Positions 1 through 10,772 of a DNA stretch of 64,000 nt are shown in pieces. The notes under the pieces are model-generated. The model did not search any database, was not told where the DNA came from, and saw nothing but the letters and a program-made list of their open reading frames with translations. The stretch is taken from the NCBI RefSeq assembly GCF_014851905.1, contig NZ_JACVAQ010000003.1, positions 310,001 to 374,000 on the forward strand, read 5' to 3'. The DNA comes from Pseudomonas sp. PDM14 (GTDB lineage Bacteria > Pseudomonadota > Gammaproteobacteria > Pseudomonadales > Pseudomonadaceae). The translations under genes were made by a program, and so were the position numbers. The first letter of the stretch is position 1. Every line of letters begins with the position of its first letter.

Positions 1-55
1 GCTGCGGTGTCATCGTCAGCTGCTGGCCCATCTTGAGGACTAGCGAGGGTTTCAT
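1..55 (-). CDS. rpoN: RNA polymerase sigma-54 factor, N-terminal fragment
   Basis: Only the first 18 codons are in the window. The reverse strand reads MKPSLVLKMGQQLTMTPQ, the characteristic start of sigma-54, where the glutamine-rich region I contacts enhancer-binding ATPases. The gene continues beyond position 1. lptB lies upstream on the same strand, the usual Pseudomonas order. Sigma-54 is also the factor expected to read the promoter proposed in front of urtA in this window. Identification rests on this short N-terminus plus context, but that N-terminus is highly distinctive. Confidence 0.9.
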   Translation of the reverse strand, partial: MKPSLVLKMGQQLTMTPQ

Positions 56-133
56 GGCAGGAAGCTTTGCACCTTATTTGCTGGCGCAAGCGCGCCATTC
101 ACTACAGGGCGCCGAGGCGCCGCCAATAAGCAA

Positions 134-139
134 ATTATA
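134..139 (-). promoter_or_regulatory. candidate -10 box for rpoN
   Basis: The reverse strand has a perfect TATAAT about 80 bases before the rpoN start, in the 147-base gap after lptB. No good -35 hexamer stands at 17 bases. A short GC-rich hairpin (around 111-124) lies between this box and the start codon. It is a candidate only. Confidence 0.35.
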
Positions 140-202
140 TGCCCAAAACTTTCGGCTTTGCCTAGGCTTGACAACATCCATGTAGTGAAGCGCGTGCCTG
201 TG

Positions 203-928
203 TCAGAGGCGGAATTCGTGTCCGAGGTAGACTTCTTTCACCAGCTGGTTGGCCAGAATGCTCTCGGCGTCGCCTTCGGCGATCAGCTGGCCATCGTTGA
301 CAATGTAGGCGGTCTCGCAGATGTCGAGCGTTTCGCGCACGTTGTGATCGGTGATCAGTACGCCGATGCCTTTGGCCTTGAGGTGATGAATGATCTGCTT
401 GATGTCGCCGACGGAAATCGGGTCGACACCGGCAAAGGGTTCGTCGAGCAGGATGAATTTCGGCTCGGTCGCCAGGGCGCGGGCAATTTCCACGCGGCGG
501 CGTTCACCGCCGGACAGGCTCATGCCCAGGCTGTCGCGGATGTGGCTGATATGGAATTCCTGCAGCAGGGTCTCCAGTGCGGCCTTGCGCCCGTCGCGGT
601 CAAGATCCTTGCGGGTTTCCAGGATGGCCATGATGTTGTCGGCCACCGACAGCTTGCGGAAGATCGAGGCTTCCTGCGGCAGGTAGCCGATACCGACGCG
701 TGCGCGACCGTGCATGGGCTGGTGGCTGACGTCGAGGTCGTCGATCAGCACGCGCCCCTGATCGGCCTGTACCAGGCCGACGATCATGTAGAAACAGGTG
801 GTCTTGCCGGCACCGTTGGGGCCGAGCAGGCCGACGATCTGGCCGCTGTCGATGGACAGGCTGACGTCGCGAACGACCTGTCGGCCCTTGTAGCTCTTCG
901 CCAGGTGTTGCGCTTTCAGGGTTGCCAT
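203..928 (-). CDS. lptB: LPS export ABC transporter ATPase LptB
   Basis: Cytoplasmic ATPase that powers LptFG to extract lipopolysaccharide from the inner membrane and push it along the Lpt bridge. The 241 aa product has Walker A at residues 36-44 (GPNGAGKTT), the signature [14 protein letters not shown] near 138, Walker [13 protein letters not shown] and the switch histidine in TDHNVRE. This is full family length. Its start codon abuts the lptA stop (928), so the two are translationally coupled. It belongs to the kdsD-kdsC-lptC-lptA-lptB run that leads into rpoN. Confidence 0.97.
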   Translation of the reverse strand: MATLKAQHLAKSYKGRQVVRDVSLSIDSGQIVGLLGPNGAGKTTCFYMIVGLVQADQGRVLIDDLDVSHQPMHGRARVGIGYLPQEASIFRKLSVADNIMAILETRKDLDRDGRKAALETLLQEFHISHIRDSLGMSLSGGERRRVEIARALATEPKFILLDEPFAGVDPISVGDIKQIIHHLKAKGIGVLITDHNVRETLDICETAYIVNDGQLIAEGDAESILANQLVKEVYLGHEFRL

Positions 929-1476
929 TACTGCCCTTGCTCCGGCTGGCCGGTTTTCTTGCGCGGCTGGATGACCATGTCGATACGCGGACGCGGCGTG
1001 CTTACCGAGGTGCCATTGGCGCGGCCGGCGTTGACGATCTGGCGCTGGGTGTCATAGACGATCTTCTCGCCTTCGAAGGTGTTGCCTTCCTGAATCACCT
1101 TGGCCTGGTCGATCAGCACGATGCGCTCGTTGCTGGCGAAATACTGGATGGTCAGGCCGTATGCCTTGACGATCTGCTTGTCGGCAGCCGGTTTCTGCTC
1201 GTAGTAGGCCGGGCGGCCAACCGAGGTGAACACTTCGACTTCGCCGTTGGCGTCCTGGGTGATGGTCACCGTGTCGCCGGTGATCTTCATGGTGCCCTGG
1301 GTGATGACGACGCCGCCGCGATACACGGCCACGCCTTGTTTGTCGTCCAGTTCAGCGCTGTCGGCCTGGACGCGGATCGGTTGATCGCGGTCGCTTGGCA
1401 GGGCCCAGGTACTTGCGCTTCCAAGCGCTGCGCCGAGGCCGATGAACAGTAGGGGGAGGGTTTTAACGAACCTCAT
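928..1476 (-). CDS. lptA: LPS transport periplasmic protein LptA
   Basis: Periplasmic bridge protein that carries LPS from LptC to LptD. The 182 aa product has a signal peptide of about 25 residues (hydrophobic [14 protein letters not shown], cleavage after TWA) followed by one OstA/LptA beta-jellyroll domain (about 32-150: [29 protein letters not shown]). The C-terminus is basic and proline-rich. The start overlaps the lptC end by 14 bases and the stop touches lptB, consistent with co-translation. Confidence 0.95.
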   Translation of the reverse strand: MRFVKTLPLLFIGLGAALGSASTWALPSDRDQPIRVQADSAELDDKQGVAVYRGGVVITQGTMKITGDTVTITQDANGEVEVFTSVGRPAYYEQKPAADKQIVKAYGLTIQYFASNERIVLIDQAKVIQEGNTFEGEKIVYDTQRQIVNAGRANGTSVSTPRPRIDMVIQPRKKTGQPEQGQ

Positions 1477-2032
1477 GCTGGCCTCTTACGTTGGACAGCA
1501 GGTTGATCCTGCCGTCATTCATGTACGCTTTCATTCCTTTTGCCGTGGTCACCCCGTTGGCGGCCTCGATTCTAACGGCTTGCCGGGTTTGCGCATATTC
1601 CTTATCGGGAAATACCGTCATGCGGCTGCTGGTGATCACGGTGGGGCGGCCCTTGGCGTCGGTGCGTGCGATGCGCACATCGTCGATCAGCTCGACTTCC
1701 TTGCCCTCCGGGGCGACTTCGCCGCGCGCGCTCTGGATATGCCATGGGTAGGGCGTGCCACGGTACAGCTGCAGGTCGGGCTTGCTCACCAGGGTCACGT
1801 CGCTGGCCTTGAGGTGCTCCAGTTTTTCGGCGGTCATCTCGTAGTGCAGCTGGCCGTCTTCCTGGTATTGCTGGGTGCTGGCGTTGATGGCGTAGAAGTC
1901 GACCGCGCTTTCGGCCTCGGCGACGGTCTGCCGCTCCATGAAACTCTCCGGGCGGATGTTCCAGTAGCCAACGGCGACCAGCAGGGCGGCGATCAGGGTG
2001 AAAATCACGGGGCGGCGCAGTTTGGCGAACAT
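1463..2032 (-). CDS. lptC: LPS export protein LptC
   Basis: Bitopic inner-membrane protein that passes LPS from LptFG to LptA. The 189 aa product has a short cytoplasmic N-terminus, one membrane segment (about residues 9-24, VIFTLIAALLVAVGYW) and a periplasmic LptC beta-jellyroll (DFYAINASTQQYQEDGQLHYEM). It starts 8 bases after the kdsC stop and overlaps lptA. Length is typical. Confidence 0.95.
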   Translation of the reverse strand: MFAKLRRPVIFTLIAALLVAVGYWNIRPESFMERQTVAEAESAVDFYAINASTQQYQEDGQLHYEMTAEKLEHLKASDVTLVSKPDLQLYRGTPYPWHIQSARGEVAPEGKEVELIDDVRIARTDAKGRPTVITSSRMTVFPDKEYAQTRQAVRIEAANGVTTAKGMKAYMNDGRINLLSNVRGQHEVR

Positions 2033-2040
2033 GGCTGATC

Positions 2041-2580
2041 CTAGAGGTAGGCGGCCTGGGCGGCGTCTAGACTGCCCTGGGCGCGCATGATCAATTCACA
2101 GAACTCGCGTGCGGCACCTTCGCCGCCGCGTGCCGCCGTGACCCCGTGGGCGTGCTGGCGAACGAAACCGTCCGCACTGGCTACCGCCATGCCCAGGCCG
2201 ACGCGGCGAATCACCGGCAGGTCGGGCAGGTCGTCGCCCAGGTAGGCGACCTGTTCGTAGCTCAGGCCCAGCTCGCCGAGCAGTTCGTCGAGCACCACCA
2301 GCTTGTCTTCGCGACCCTGATACAGGTGCTGGATGCCGAGGTTCTGCGCGCGGCGCTCGACCACCGGCGTCTTGCGTCCGCTGATGATCGCGGTGCGCAC
2401 GCCGGAGTTGATCAGCATCTTGATGCCGTGGCCGTCGAGGGTGTTGAAGGTCTTGAATTCGCTGCCGTCGGTGAGGAAGTACAGGCGGCCATCGGTGAGC
2501 ACACCGTCGACGTCGAAGATCGCCAGCTTCACCGCTTTGGCGCGCTGCGCCAGTTCATCGTGTTTCGCTGCATCGCTCAT
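2041..2580 (-). CDS. kdsC: 3-deoxy-D-manno-octulosonate 8-phosphate phosphatase
   Basis: HAD-superfamily phosphatase that releases Kdo from Kdo-8-phosphate, for the inner core of LPS. The 179 aa product shows HAD motif I with nucleophile Asp23 and acid/base Asp25 (IFDVDGVLTDG), a Ser/Thr motif in AIISGRK, and motif III GDDLPDLPV. It has no large cap domain, as expected for tetrameric KdsC. The start codon is immediately adjacent to the kdsD stop. The alternative of a generic HAD phosphatase is made unlikely by the kdsD neighbour. Confidence 0.96.
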   Translation of the reverse strand: MSDAAKHDELAQRAKAVKLAIFDVDGVLTDGRLYFLTDGSEFKTFNTLDGHGIKMLINSGVRTAIISGRKTPVVERRAQNLGIQHLYQGREDKLVVLDELLGELGLSYEQVAYLGDDLPDLPVIRRVGLGMAVASADGFVRQHAHGVTAARGGEGAAREFCELIMRAQGSLDAAQAAYL

Positions 2581-3555
2581 TCAGAGTACTCCGGCGCGCA
2601 GAAGGTCGTGCATGTTGAGGGCGCCGACAGGCGTGTCGGCGTCGTCGGTCACGACCAGCGAGTTTATCTTGTGGTCTTCCATGATTCTCAGCGCTTCGGC
2701 GGCGAGCATCTCGGCGCGGGCGGTCTTGCCGTGCACGGTCATGACGTCGTCGATGATCGCATTGCGCACGTCGATGCCCTTGTCCAGGGTGCGACGCAGG
2801 TCGCCGTCGGTGAAGATCCCGGCCAGTTTGCCGTCGGCTTCGATGATCACGGTCATGCCGAGGCCCTTGCGGGTCATTTCCAGCAGTGCATCGCGCAGCG
2901 ACGTGCCCCGGCCAACCAGTGGCAGGCGTTCGCCGGCGTGCATGACGTTCTCCACCTTGAGCAGCAGGCGGCGGCCCAGTGCGCCACCGGGATGGGAGAA
3001 GGCGAAATCCTCGGCGGTGAAGCCGCGGGCCTCGAGCAGGGCAATGGCCAGGGCGTCGCCGAGGACCAGTGATACGGTGGTGGAAGAAGTGGGTGCCAGA
3101 TTCAGTGGACAGGCTTCCTGGGCCACGCGGGCGTCCAGGTTGACTTCGGCGGCCTTGGCCAGCGGCGATTCCGGGTTGCCGGTCATGCTGATGAGGGTGA
3201 TGCCCAGGCGCTTGATCAGCGGCAGCAGGGTGACGATCTCGGCAGTGGAGCCGGAGTTGGACAGGGCAACCACGACATCGTCACGGGTGATCATGCCCAT
3301 GTCGCCGTGACTGGCCTCGGCCGGATGCACGAAGAACGCTGGTGTGCCGGTACTGGCCAGGGTGGCGGCAATCTTGTTGCCGACGTGGCCGGACTTGCCC
3401 ATGCCTACCACGACGATGCGGCCCTTGCAGGCCAGCAGCAGTTCGCACGCACGGACGAAGTCGCCGTTGATGCGGGCGAGCAGGTCTTGAATGGCCTCCA
3501 GTTCGAGGCGGATGGTGCGTTGGGCGGACTGGATCAGATCGCTGGACTGGCTCAT
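2581..3555 (-). CDS. kdsD: D-arabinose 5-phosphate isomerase
   Basis: Converts ribulose 5-phosphate to arabinose 5-phosphate, the first step toward Kdo. The 324 aa product (from MSQSSDLIQ) has an SIS sugar-isomerase domain at about 40-175 (VVVGMGKSGHVGNKIAATL, ALSNSGSTAEI) and two C-terminal CBS domains (about 205-324). An in-frame ATG four codons upstream (3567) gives a slightly longer form. I prefer the internal start because it matches the remembered family N-terminus. It is the first gene of the kds-lpt run, with a 250-base divergent gap to mlaF. Confidence 0.95.
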   Translation of the reverse strand: MSQSSDLIQSAQRTIRLELEAIQDLLARINGDFVRACELLLACKGRIVVVGMGKSGHVGNKIAATLASTGTPAFFVHPAEASHGDMGMITRDDVVVALSNSGSTAEIVTLLPLIKRLGITLISMTGNPESPLAKAAEVNLDARVAQEACPLNLAPTSSTTVSLVLGDALAIALLEARGFTAEDFAFSHPGGALGRRLLLKVENVMHAGERLPLVGRGTSLRDALLEMTRKGLGMTVIIEADGKLAGIFTDGDLRRTLDKGIDVRNAIIDDVMTVHGKTARAEMLAAEALRIMEDHKINSLVVTDDADTPVGALNMHDLLRAGVL

Positions 3556-3679
3556 GGCAGGGTTCACGGTGGCCGGCAGAAAAGTGCGAGATTATAACGG
3601 GAAAGGTGGAATGCCTCACCCCTGATGGTATCGACGTGCTGCGCAGTAGGCCGCAATTGCCTGAAATCATTGCAGCGCC

Positions 3680-3709
3680 TTGGGGCGCGCAAGGCGGCAG
3701 TGGTATATT
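3680..3709 (+). promoter_or_regulatory. candidate sigma-70 promoter for mlaFEDCB
   Basis: TTGGGG and TATATT are separated by 18 bases, about 90 bases before the mlaF start, in the gap divergent from kdsD. The -10 is good and the -35 only fair. No other strong pair was seen in this gap. Confidence 0.4.
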
Positions 3710-3801
3710 GCGCGCCCTGTTCGGCCAGCCTGTGTGCGTAGTGTCCCGGTTCGGGAATGCTGCGTCTGTTCCAGGGAATGGCCGTTTCACAAGGAGTTTG
3801 G

Positions 3802-4611
3802 ATGAGCGCCGATAATGCTTACGCTGTCGAGTTGAAGGGCCTGACCTTCAAGCGTGGCGCCCGCACCATCTTTGACAACGTCGATATCCGTATCCCGCGC
3901 GGCAAGGTCACCGGCATCATGGGGCCTTCCGGCTGCGGCAAGACCACGCTGCTGCGCCTGATCGCCGCGCAGCTCAAGCCCGCCGCCGGTGAAGTCTGGG
4001 TCAACGGGCAGAATCTGCCGACCCTGTCGCGAGCCGATCTGTTCGACATGCGCAAGCAGTTCGGCGTGCTGTTCCAGAGCGGCGCACTGTTCACCGATCT
4101 CGATGTGTTCGAAAACGTGGCATTTCCGCTGCGCGTGCATACCCGCCTGTCTGACGAGATGATTCGCGACATCGTGCTGCTGAAGCTGCAGGCCGTGGGC
4201 CTGCGGGGCGCTGTCGAACTGATGCCGGACGAGCTGTCCGGCGGCATGAAGCGGCGCGTCGCGCTCGCCCGGGCGATTGCCCTGGACCCGCAGATCCTCA
4301 TGTACGACGAGCCGTTCGTCGGCCAGGACCCGATCGCCATGGGCGTGCTGGTGCGCCTGATCCGCCTGCTCAACGACGCACTGGGTATCACCAGCATCGT
4401 GGTGTCCCACGACCTGGCCGAAACCGCCAGCATTGCCGACTACCTCTATGTGGTTGGTGATGGTCAAGTGCTCGGTCAGGGCACCCCGGCGGAACTGATG
4501 AGTTCGGACAACCCGCGCATCCAGCAATTCATGAAGGGGATTCCCGACGGCCCGGTGCCGTTCCATTACCCCGCGCCGGATTACCTTGACGACCTGTTGG
4601 GAGCGCCTTGA
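3802..4611 (+). CDS. mlaF: phospholipid ABC transporter ATP-binding protein MlaF
   Basis: ATPase of the MlaFEDB complex, which moves phospholipids between inner membrane and MlaC to maintain outer-membrane lipid asymmetry. The 269 aa product has Walker A (GPSGCGKTT, about residues 40-48), signature [14 protein letters not shown], Walker [14 protein letters not shown] and switch VVSHDLAE. The ATG at 3802 is chosen because AAGGAG lies 5 bases upstream. A longer in-frame start at 3757 has no such site. The stop overlaps the mlaE start (TGATG). Confidence 0.96.
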   Translation: MSADNAYAVELKGLTFKRGARTIFDNVDIRIPRGKVTGIMGPSGCGKTTLLRLIAAQLKPAAGEVWVNGQNLPTLSRADLFDMRKQFGVLFQSGALFTDLDVFENVAFPLRVHTRLSDEMIRDIVLLKLQAVGLRGAVELMPDELSGGMKRRVALARAIALDPQILMYDEPFVGQDPIAMGVLVRLIRLLNDALGITSIVVSHDLAETASIADYLYVVGDGQVLGQGTPAELMSSDNPRIQQFMKGIPDGPVPFHYPAPDYLDDLLGAP

Positions 4612-5408
4612 TGCGTAAGTCTTCTCCGCTCGAGCGCGTGCGCCTGTTCGGCCGCTCCGGGATCGACGTGGTCGGCACTCTGGGGCGCTCGCTGCTGTTC
4701 CTCCTGAGTTCTCTGTTCGGTCGCAGCGGCCTGCGCAACGGCACTCAACTGCTGATTCGCCAGCTGTACTCGATCGGTGTGCTGTCGCTGCCAATCATCG
4801 TGGTGGCCGGCCTGTTCATCGGCATGGTGCTGGCGCTGCAGGGCTACAACATTCTGACTGCCTACGGGTCTGAGCAAGCGGTGGGGCAGATGGTTGCCCT
4901 GACTCTTCTACGCGAGCTGGGCCCGGTGGTGACCGGTCTGCTGTTTGCCGGTCGCGCCGGTTCGGCGCTGACGGCCGAGATCGGCAACATGAAGTCCACC
5001 GAGCAGATTTCCAGCCTGGAAATGATCGGTGTCGATCCGCTGAAGTACATCATTGCCCCGCGTCTGTGGGCCGGGTTCATCTCCATGCCGCTGCTGGCCG
5101 CGATCTTCAGCGTGGTCGGTATCTGGGGCGGGGCGATGGTCGCCGTGGACTGGCTGGGGGTGTACGAGGGGTCGTTCTGGTCGAACATGCAGAACAGCGT
5201 GGACTTCATGGACGATGTGCTCAACGGCGTGATCAAGAGCGTCGTATTTGCCTTCGTGGTGACCTGGATCGCCGTGTTCCAGGGCTATGACTGCGAGCCG
5301 ACCTCCGAAGGCATCAGCCGCGCCACGACCAAGACCGTGGTTTACGCCTCGCTGGCCGTGCTTGGCCTCGACTTTATTCTGACCGCCCTGATGTTTGGAG
5401 ATATCTGA
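4611..5408 (+). CDS. mlaE: phospholipid ABC transporter permease MlaE
   Basis: Inner-membrane permease of the Mla system. The 265 aa product belongs to the MlaE family: an amphipathic N-terminal segment, then five or so membrane helices, with the family motif region [24 protein letters not shown] and [20 protein letters not shown] three bases earlier is possible, but the ATG overlapping the mlaF stop by one base is the obvious start. The stop overlaps mlaD in the same TGATG fashion, so mlaF, mlaE and mlaD are tightly coupled. Confidence 0.96.
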   Translation: MRKSSPLERVRLFGRSGIDVVGTLGRSLLFLLSSLFGRSGLRNGTQLLIRQLYSIGVLSLPIIVVAGLFIGMVLALQGYNILTAYGSEQAVGQMVALTLLRELGPVVTGLLFAGRAGSALTAEIGNMKSTEQISSLEMIGVDPLKYIIAPRLWAGFISMPLLAAIFSVVGIWGGAMVAVDWLGVYEGSFWSNMQNSVDFMDDVLNGVIKSVVFAFVVTWIAVFQGYDCEPTSEGISRATTKTVVYASLAVLGLDFILTALMFGDI

Positions 5409-5875
5409 TGCAAAGCCGCTCCCTGGAAATCGGCGTGGGTCTGTTCCTGCTGGCAGGCCTGCTGGCCCTGCTGCTTCTTGCCCTGCGCGTCAGCGGCCTG
5501 TCGCCCGGCAGTTCGGAAGAAACCTACAAGCTGTACGCGCATTTCGACAATATTGCCGGTTTGACGGTCAGAGCTAAGGTGACCATGGCCGGTGTGACCA
5601 TCGGCAAGGTCACCGCCATCGATCTGGACCGTGACAGCTACACCGGTCGCGTGACCATGGAGCTGGAAAAACGCGTGGACAATCTGCCCACCGATTCAAC
5701 CGCTTCCATCCTCACCGCCGGCCTGCTGGGCGAGAAGTACATCGGCATCAGTGTCGGTGGCGAGGAGGATCTGCTGGCGGACGGTGGCACCATCCACGAC
5801 ACGCAGTCGGCGCTGGTGCTGGAAGACCTGATCGGCAAGTTCCTGATCAATTCGGTCAACAAAGAAAGCAAATGA
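5408..5875 (+). CDS. mlaD: phospholipid-binding MCE protein MlaD
   Basis: Membrane-anchored hexameric ring that forms the lipid channel above MlaE. The 155 aa product has one N-terminal membrane helix (about residues 8-27, GVGLFLLAGLLALLLLALRV) and a single MCE domain (about 38-118: YKLYAHFDNIAGLTVRAKVTMAGVTIGKV). Length and domain content are typical. It sits between mlaE and mlaC with overlapping start and stop codons on both sides. Confidence 0.96.
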   Translation: MQSRSLEIGVGLFLLAGLLALLLLALRVSGLSPGSSEETYKLYAHFDNIAGLTVRAKVTMAGVTIGKVTAIDLDRDSYTGRVTMELEKRVDNLPTDSTASILTAGLLGEKYIGISVGGEEDLLADGGTIHDTQSALVLEDLIGKFLINSVNKESK

Positions 5876-5886
5876 GGACCTTCTCC

Positions 5887-6534
5887 ATGATCACTACCTT
5901 GCGTCGCGGCCTGCTGGTGCTGCTCGCCGCCCTGCCGCTGTTTGCGCTGGCCGCGCCTGGCGCCCACGAAGTGGTGCAGCAGACGACCGACAAACTGCTC
6001 GCTGACCTGAAAACCAACAAGGACAGCTACAAGCAGAACCCGCAGGCGTTCTATGACGCACTCAACGAGATCCTTGGCCCGGTGGTCGACAGCGACGGCA
6101 TCTCGCGCAGCATCATGACCGTCAAGTACTCGCGCAAGGCCACCCCGGAGCAGATGAAGCGCTTCGAGGAGAACTTCAAGCGCAGCCTGATGCAGTTCTA
6201 CGGCAACGCGTTGCTGGAGTACGACAACCAGGGCATCCGCGTGCTGCCGGCGAAGAGCGAAGAAGGCGGCCGCGCCACTGTGGGTATGGAAGTGAAGGAC
6301 AAGAAGGGCGCGGTCTACCCGGTGTCCTACACCATGGTGCAGAACGACGGCCAGTGGATGCTGCGCAACGTGATCATCAACGGCATCAACATCGGCAAGC
6401 TGTTCCGCGACCAGTTCGCCGACAGCATGCAGCGCAACGGCAACGATCTGGACAAGACCATCGACGGCTGGGCCGAGATCGTCGCCAAGGCCAAGCAGAC
6501 CGAAGAAGGCCAGAAGGCGGCCGGGCATGAGTGA
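5887..6534 (+). CDS. mlaC: periplasmic phospholipid-binding protein MlaC
   Basis: Soluble periplasmic shuttle (Ttg2D/MlaC family) carrying phospholipid between MlaD and the outer-membrane MlaA complex. The 215 aa product has a signal peptide (TTLRRGLLVLLAALPLFALA, cleavage near AAPGA) and a MlaC domain containing DKLLADLKTNKDSYKQNP and YRNVIINGINIG-like C-terminal segments. An ATG at 5872 overlapping the mlaD stop is in frame. I prefer 5887 because an AGGA lies about 7 bases upstream and it yields a compact signal peptide. Confidence 0.93.
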   Translation: MITTLRRGLLVLLAALPLFALAAPGAHEVVQQTTDKLLADLKTNKDSYKQNPQAFYDALNEILGPVVDSDGISRSIMTVKYSRKATPEQMKRFEENFKRSLMQFYGNALLEYDNQGIRVLPAKSEEGGRATVGMEVKDKKGAVYPVSYTMVQNDGQWMLRNVIINGINIGKLFRDQFADSMQRNGNDLDKTIDGWAEIVAKAKQTEEGQKAAGHE

Positions 6535-6835
6535 GGCCGCGATCACGGCGGTCGGCACCGGCGAGCTGCGGCTCAGCGGGGTGCTCGACTACCGCAGCGG
6601 ACCGGAGCTGCGCGACAGCGGGCGCAAGCTGATCAAGGAAAGCACGGCGCCTGCGCTGGTACTCGACTGCTCGGCGGTGGAGAAATCCAGCAGTGTCGGC
6701 CTGTCGTTGCTGCTGGCGTACCTGCGTGACGCCCGCGCTGTCGGCCGCAGCCTGTCGATTCGCGGCCTGCCGGCGGACATGCAGGGCATCGCCAAGGTGT
6801 CCGGCCTGCTCGACGTGCTGACCCCGCACGCTTGA
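6527..6835 (+). CDS. mlaB: STAS-domain protein MlaB
   Basis: Small cytoplasmic STAS protein that binds MlaF and is needed for a stable, active MlaFEDB complex. The 102 aa product is one STAS domain (LRLSGVLDYRSGPELRDSGRKLI, then VLDCSAVEKSSSVGLSLLLAYLRDA), where the serine in the SSVG loop is at the conserved position. It overlaps mlaC by 8 bases and closes the operon. About 55 bases downstream is a run of six T preceded by G+C-rich imperfect repeats, which could be a weak terminator. Confidence 0.93.
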   Translation: MSEAAITAVGTGELRLSGVLDYRSGPELRDSGRKLIKESTAPALVLDCSAVEKSSSVGLSLLLAYLRDARAVGRSLSIRGLPADMQGIAKVSGLLDVLTPHA

Positions 6836-6961
6836 GAGGCTGCAGGGCCCTCCGTCAGCGCGCCCGGTTGCGGGCTTCGCAGGCGGGGGGCTTTTTTGTA
6901 TCATGGCCGGCCCGCGAGCCTTGGCCCGCCATGAATTCTTTAGCGTCGATCGAGGTTGAGC

Positions 6962-8489
<1,528 letters not shown>

Positions 8490-8509
8490 TTGCGGGTCGC
8501 TCCAGTGCT

Positions 8510-8537
8510 GCGCTGGCGGGCTCGTGCTCGCCAGCGC
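8510..8537 (+). other. hairpin between murA and hisG
   Basis: A 9-bp perfect arm (GCGCTGGCG against CGCCAGCGC) encloses a 10-base interior that can pair further. It starts about 20 bases after the murA stop. No U-run follows, so it may be a processing or mRNA-stabilising structure or a small repeat rather than a terminator. Confidence 0.5.
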
Positions 8538-8572
8538 CAGATTCAAAGCGCTTCTAAGGATTAGGTTTAGCA

Positions 8573-9208
8573 ATGCTCACCATCGCGCTGTCCAAAGGTC
8601 GCATCCTCGATGACACCCTGCCGCTGCTGGCCGAGGCCGGCATTGTGCCGACCGAAAATCCGGACAAGAGCCGCAAGCTGATCATCCCCACCACCCTGGA
8701 AGATGTGCAGCTGCTCATCGTCCGTGCCACCGACGTGCCGACCTATGTCGAACATGGCGCCGCCGATATTGGCGTGGCCGGCAAGGATGTGCTGCTCGAA
8801 TACGGTGGCCAGGGCCTGTACGAGCCGCTCGATCTGCGCATCGCCAAGTGCAAGCTGATGACCGCCGGCAAGGTCGGCGCGCCGGAGCCCAAGGGCCGTC
8901 TGCGCGTGGCCACCAAGTTCGTCAACGTCGCCAAGCGCTACTACGCCGAACAGGGCCGTCAGGTCGACGTGATCAAGCTGTACGGCTCCATGGAGCTGGC
9001 GCCGCTGGTGGGCCTGGCCGACAAGATCATCGACGTGGTCGACACTGGCAACACCCTGCGCGCCAACGGCCTGGAAGCCCAGGAACTGATCGCCACGATC
9101 AGCTCACGGCTGATCGTCAACAAGGCTTCGATGAAGATGCAGCACAGCCGCATCCAGGCGCTGATCGACACCCTGCGCAGCGCCGTCGAATCCCGACACC
9201 CGAGCTGA
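8573..9208 (+). CDS. hisG: ATP phosphoribosyltransferase catalytic subunit, short form
   Basis: Catalyses the first step of histidine synthesis (ATP plus PRPP). The 211 aa product is the short HisG form, lacking the C-terminal regulatory domain, so it should need HisZ as partner. HisZ is not in this window. Landmarks are [40 protein letters not shown] and the PRPP-binding [14 protein letters not shown]. It is followed by hisD and hisC on the same strand. Confidence 0.96.
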   Translation: MLTIALSKGRILDDTLPLLAEAGIVPTENPDKSRKLIIPTTLEDVQLLIVRATDVPTYVEHGAADIGVAGKDVLLEYGGQGLYEPLDLRIAKCKLMTAGKVGAPEPKGRLRVATKFVNVAKRYYAEQGRQVDVIKLYGSMELAPLVGLADKIIDVVDTGNTLRANGLEAQELIATISSRLIVNKASMKMQHSRIQALIDTLRSAVESRHPS

Positions 9209-9254
9209 TCCCTCTGCGCGACATCGTCGCGCGACCGCCAAGGACGGCGGAAAT

Positions 9255-9281
9255 GCCGAAAATGCAGGAGCAATTTTCGGC
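9255..9281 (+). other. hairpin between hisG and hisD
   Basis: A 9-bp perfect stem (GCCGAAAAT against ATTTTCGGC) has a 9-base loop containing AGGAG. Flanking GGCGG/CGCC can extend it imperfectly. It starts 47 bases after the hisG stop, about 95 bases before hisD. There is no U-run. Confidence 0.45.
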
Positions 9282-9377
9282 CCGCCTATCCGTGTCATAG
9301 CCAGAATTCTCAGGTGCCCGCGCGGAACGGCTGGTACCCTACGGGCGCCCGAGCATTTGCCAATCAAGAGGCCCGCT

Positions 9378-10688
9378 ATGACCGCTCCCATCGCCATCCG
9401 CCGACTCAATGCCGCTGACCAGGACTTCGCTCGACACCTGGATAATCTGCTGAGCTGGGAAAGTGTGTCGGACGATGGCGTCAACCAGCGCGTGCTCGAC
9501 ATCATCAAGGCAGTGCGTGAGCGCGGCGACGCGGCGCTGATCGAGTTCACCGAGAAGTTCGACGGCCTCGACGTCGCCTCGATGGCCGACCTGATCCTGC
9601 CGCGCGAGCGCCTGGAGCTGGCCCTGACCCGCATCACCCCGGAGCAGCGCGGTTCGCTGGAAATCGCCGCCGAGCGCGTGCGCCTGTACCACGAGCGGCA
9701 GAAACAGGACTCCTGGCAATACACCGAGGCCGACGGCACGGTGCTGGGGCAGAAGGTCACCCCGCTGGACCGCGCCGGCCTGTACGTGCCGGGCGGCAAG
9801 GCGTCGTACCCGTCCTCGGTGCTGATGAACGCGATTCCGGCCAAGGTCGCCGGCGTGCCGGAAGTGGTCATGGTGGTGCCGACCCCGCGTGGCGAGATCA
9901 ACGAGATCGTCCTCGCGGCGGCCTGCATCGCCGGTGTCGACCGGGTGTTCACCATCGGCGGCGCACAGGCCGTGGCCGCGCTGGCCTACGGCACCGAGAG
10001 CGTGCCGCCGGTGGACAAGATCGTCGGCCCCGGCAACATCTACGTCGCCACCGCCAAGCGCCATGTGTTCGGCAAGGTCGGCATCGACATGATCGCCGGC
10101 CCGTCGGAGATCCTCGTGGTCTGCGACGGCCAGACCGACCCGGACTGGATCGCCATGGACCTGTTCTCCCAGGCCGAGCACGACGAGGATGCGCAGTCGA
10201 TTCTGGTCAGCCCGGATGCGGCGTTCCTCGACCGTGTGGCCGAGAGCATCGCCAAGCTGTTGCCGACCCTGGAGCGCGAAACCATCGCGCGTACGTCCCT
10301 CGAAGGCCGCGGCGCGCTGATTCTGGTTGCCGACATGGCCCAGGCCATCGACGTCGCCAACCGCATCGCGCCGGAGCACCTCGAGCTGTCGGTGGAGAAT
10401 CCCGAGCAGTACCTGCCGCAGATCCGCCATGCCGGCGCGATCTTCATGGGCCGCTACACCGCCGAAGCGCTGGGCGATTACTGCGCCGGGCCAAACCACG
10501 TGCTGCCGACCTCCGGCACCGCGCGCTTCTCCTCGCCGCTGGGCGTGTACGACTTCCAGAAACGCTCGTCGATCATCCATTGCTCGGCCGATGGTGCATC
10601 CGAGCTGGGCAAGGTTGCCTCCGTGCTGGCCCGTGGCGAGTCGCTGACCGCGCATGCGCGCAGCGCCGAGTATCGCATCAAGCCCTGA
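9378..10688 (+). CDS. hisD: histidinol dehydrogenase
   Basis: Zinc enzyme that oxidises histidinol to histidine in two NAD-dependent steps. The 436 aa product (from [10 protein letters not shown]) carries the family blocks [33 protein letters not shown], the metal-binding [12 protein letters not shown] and [23 protein letters not shown] 9378 is preceded by AAGAGG at 6 bases. The upstream in-frame TTG at 9357 lacks a site. Length matches the family. Confidence 0.97.
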   Translation: MTAPIAIRRLNAADQDFARHLDNLLSWESVSDDGVNQRVLDIIKAVRERGDAALIEFTEKFDGLDVASMADLILPRERLELALTRITPEQRGSLEIAAERVRLYHERQKQDSWQYTEADGTVLGQKVTPLDRAGLYVPGGKASYPSSVLMNAIPAKVAGVPEVVMVVPTPRGEINEIVLAAACIAGVDRVFTIGGAQAVAALAYGTESVPPVDKIVGPGNIYVATAKRHVFGKVGIDMIAGPSEILVVCDGQTDPDWIAMDLFSQAEHDEDAQSILVSPDAAFLDRVAESIAKLLPTLERETIARTSLEGRGALILVADMAQAIDVANRIAPEHLELSVENPEQYLPQIRHAGAIFMGRYTAEALGDYCAGPNHVLPTSGTARFSSPLGVYDFQKRSSIIHCSADGASELGKVASVLARGESLTAHARSAEYRIKP

Positions 10689-10713
10689 GGGCTGTTACGC
10701 AACAGCTTCGTAG

Positions 10714-10740
10714 GATGGGTGTCGCGAAGCGATACCCATC
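10714..10740. repeat. small palindromic intergenic repeat (GTAGG type)
   Basis: GATGGGT and ACCCATC arms flank a nearly paired core, directly after a CGTAG motif, in the hisD-hisC gap. Related hairpins beginning GTAG occur at about 25431, 54705 and 57584 in this window. It is probably a member of a dispersed hairpin family. Confidence 0.55.
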
Positions 10741-10772
10741 ACCCGTACAACGAATTCGAGGAGAGAGGGCAG

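Noticed and set aside
6839..6897. Terminator after mlaB
   Set aside because: Six T are present, but the G+C-rich sequence before them does not form a clean stem next to the T-run, so it is only mentioned under mlaB.
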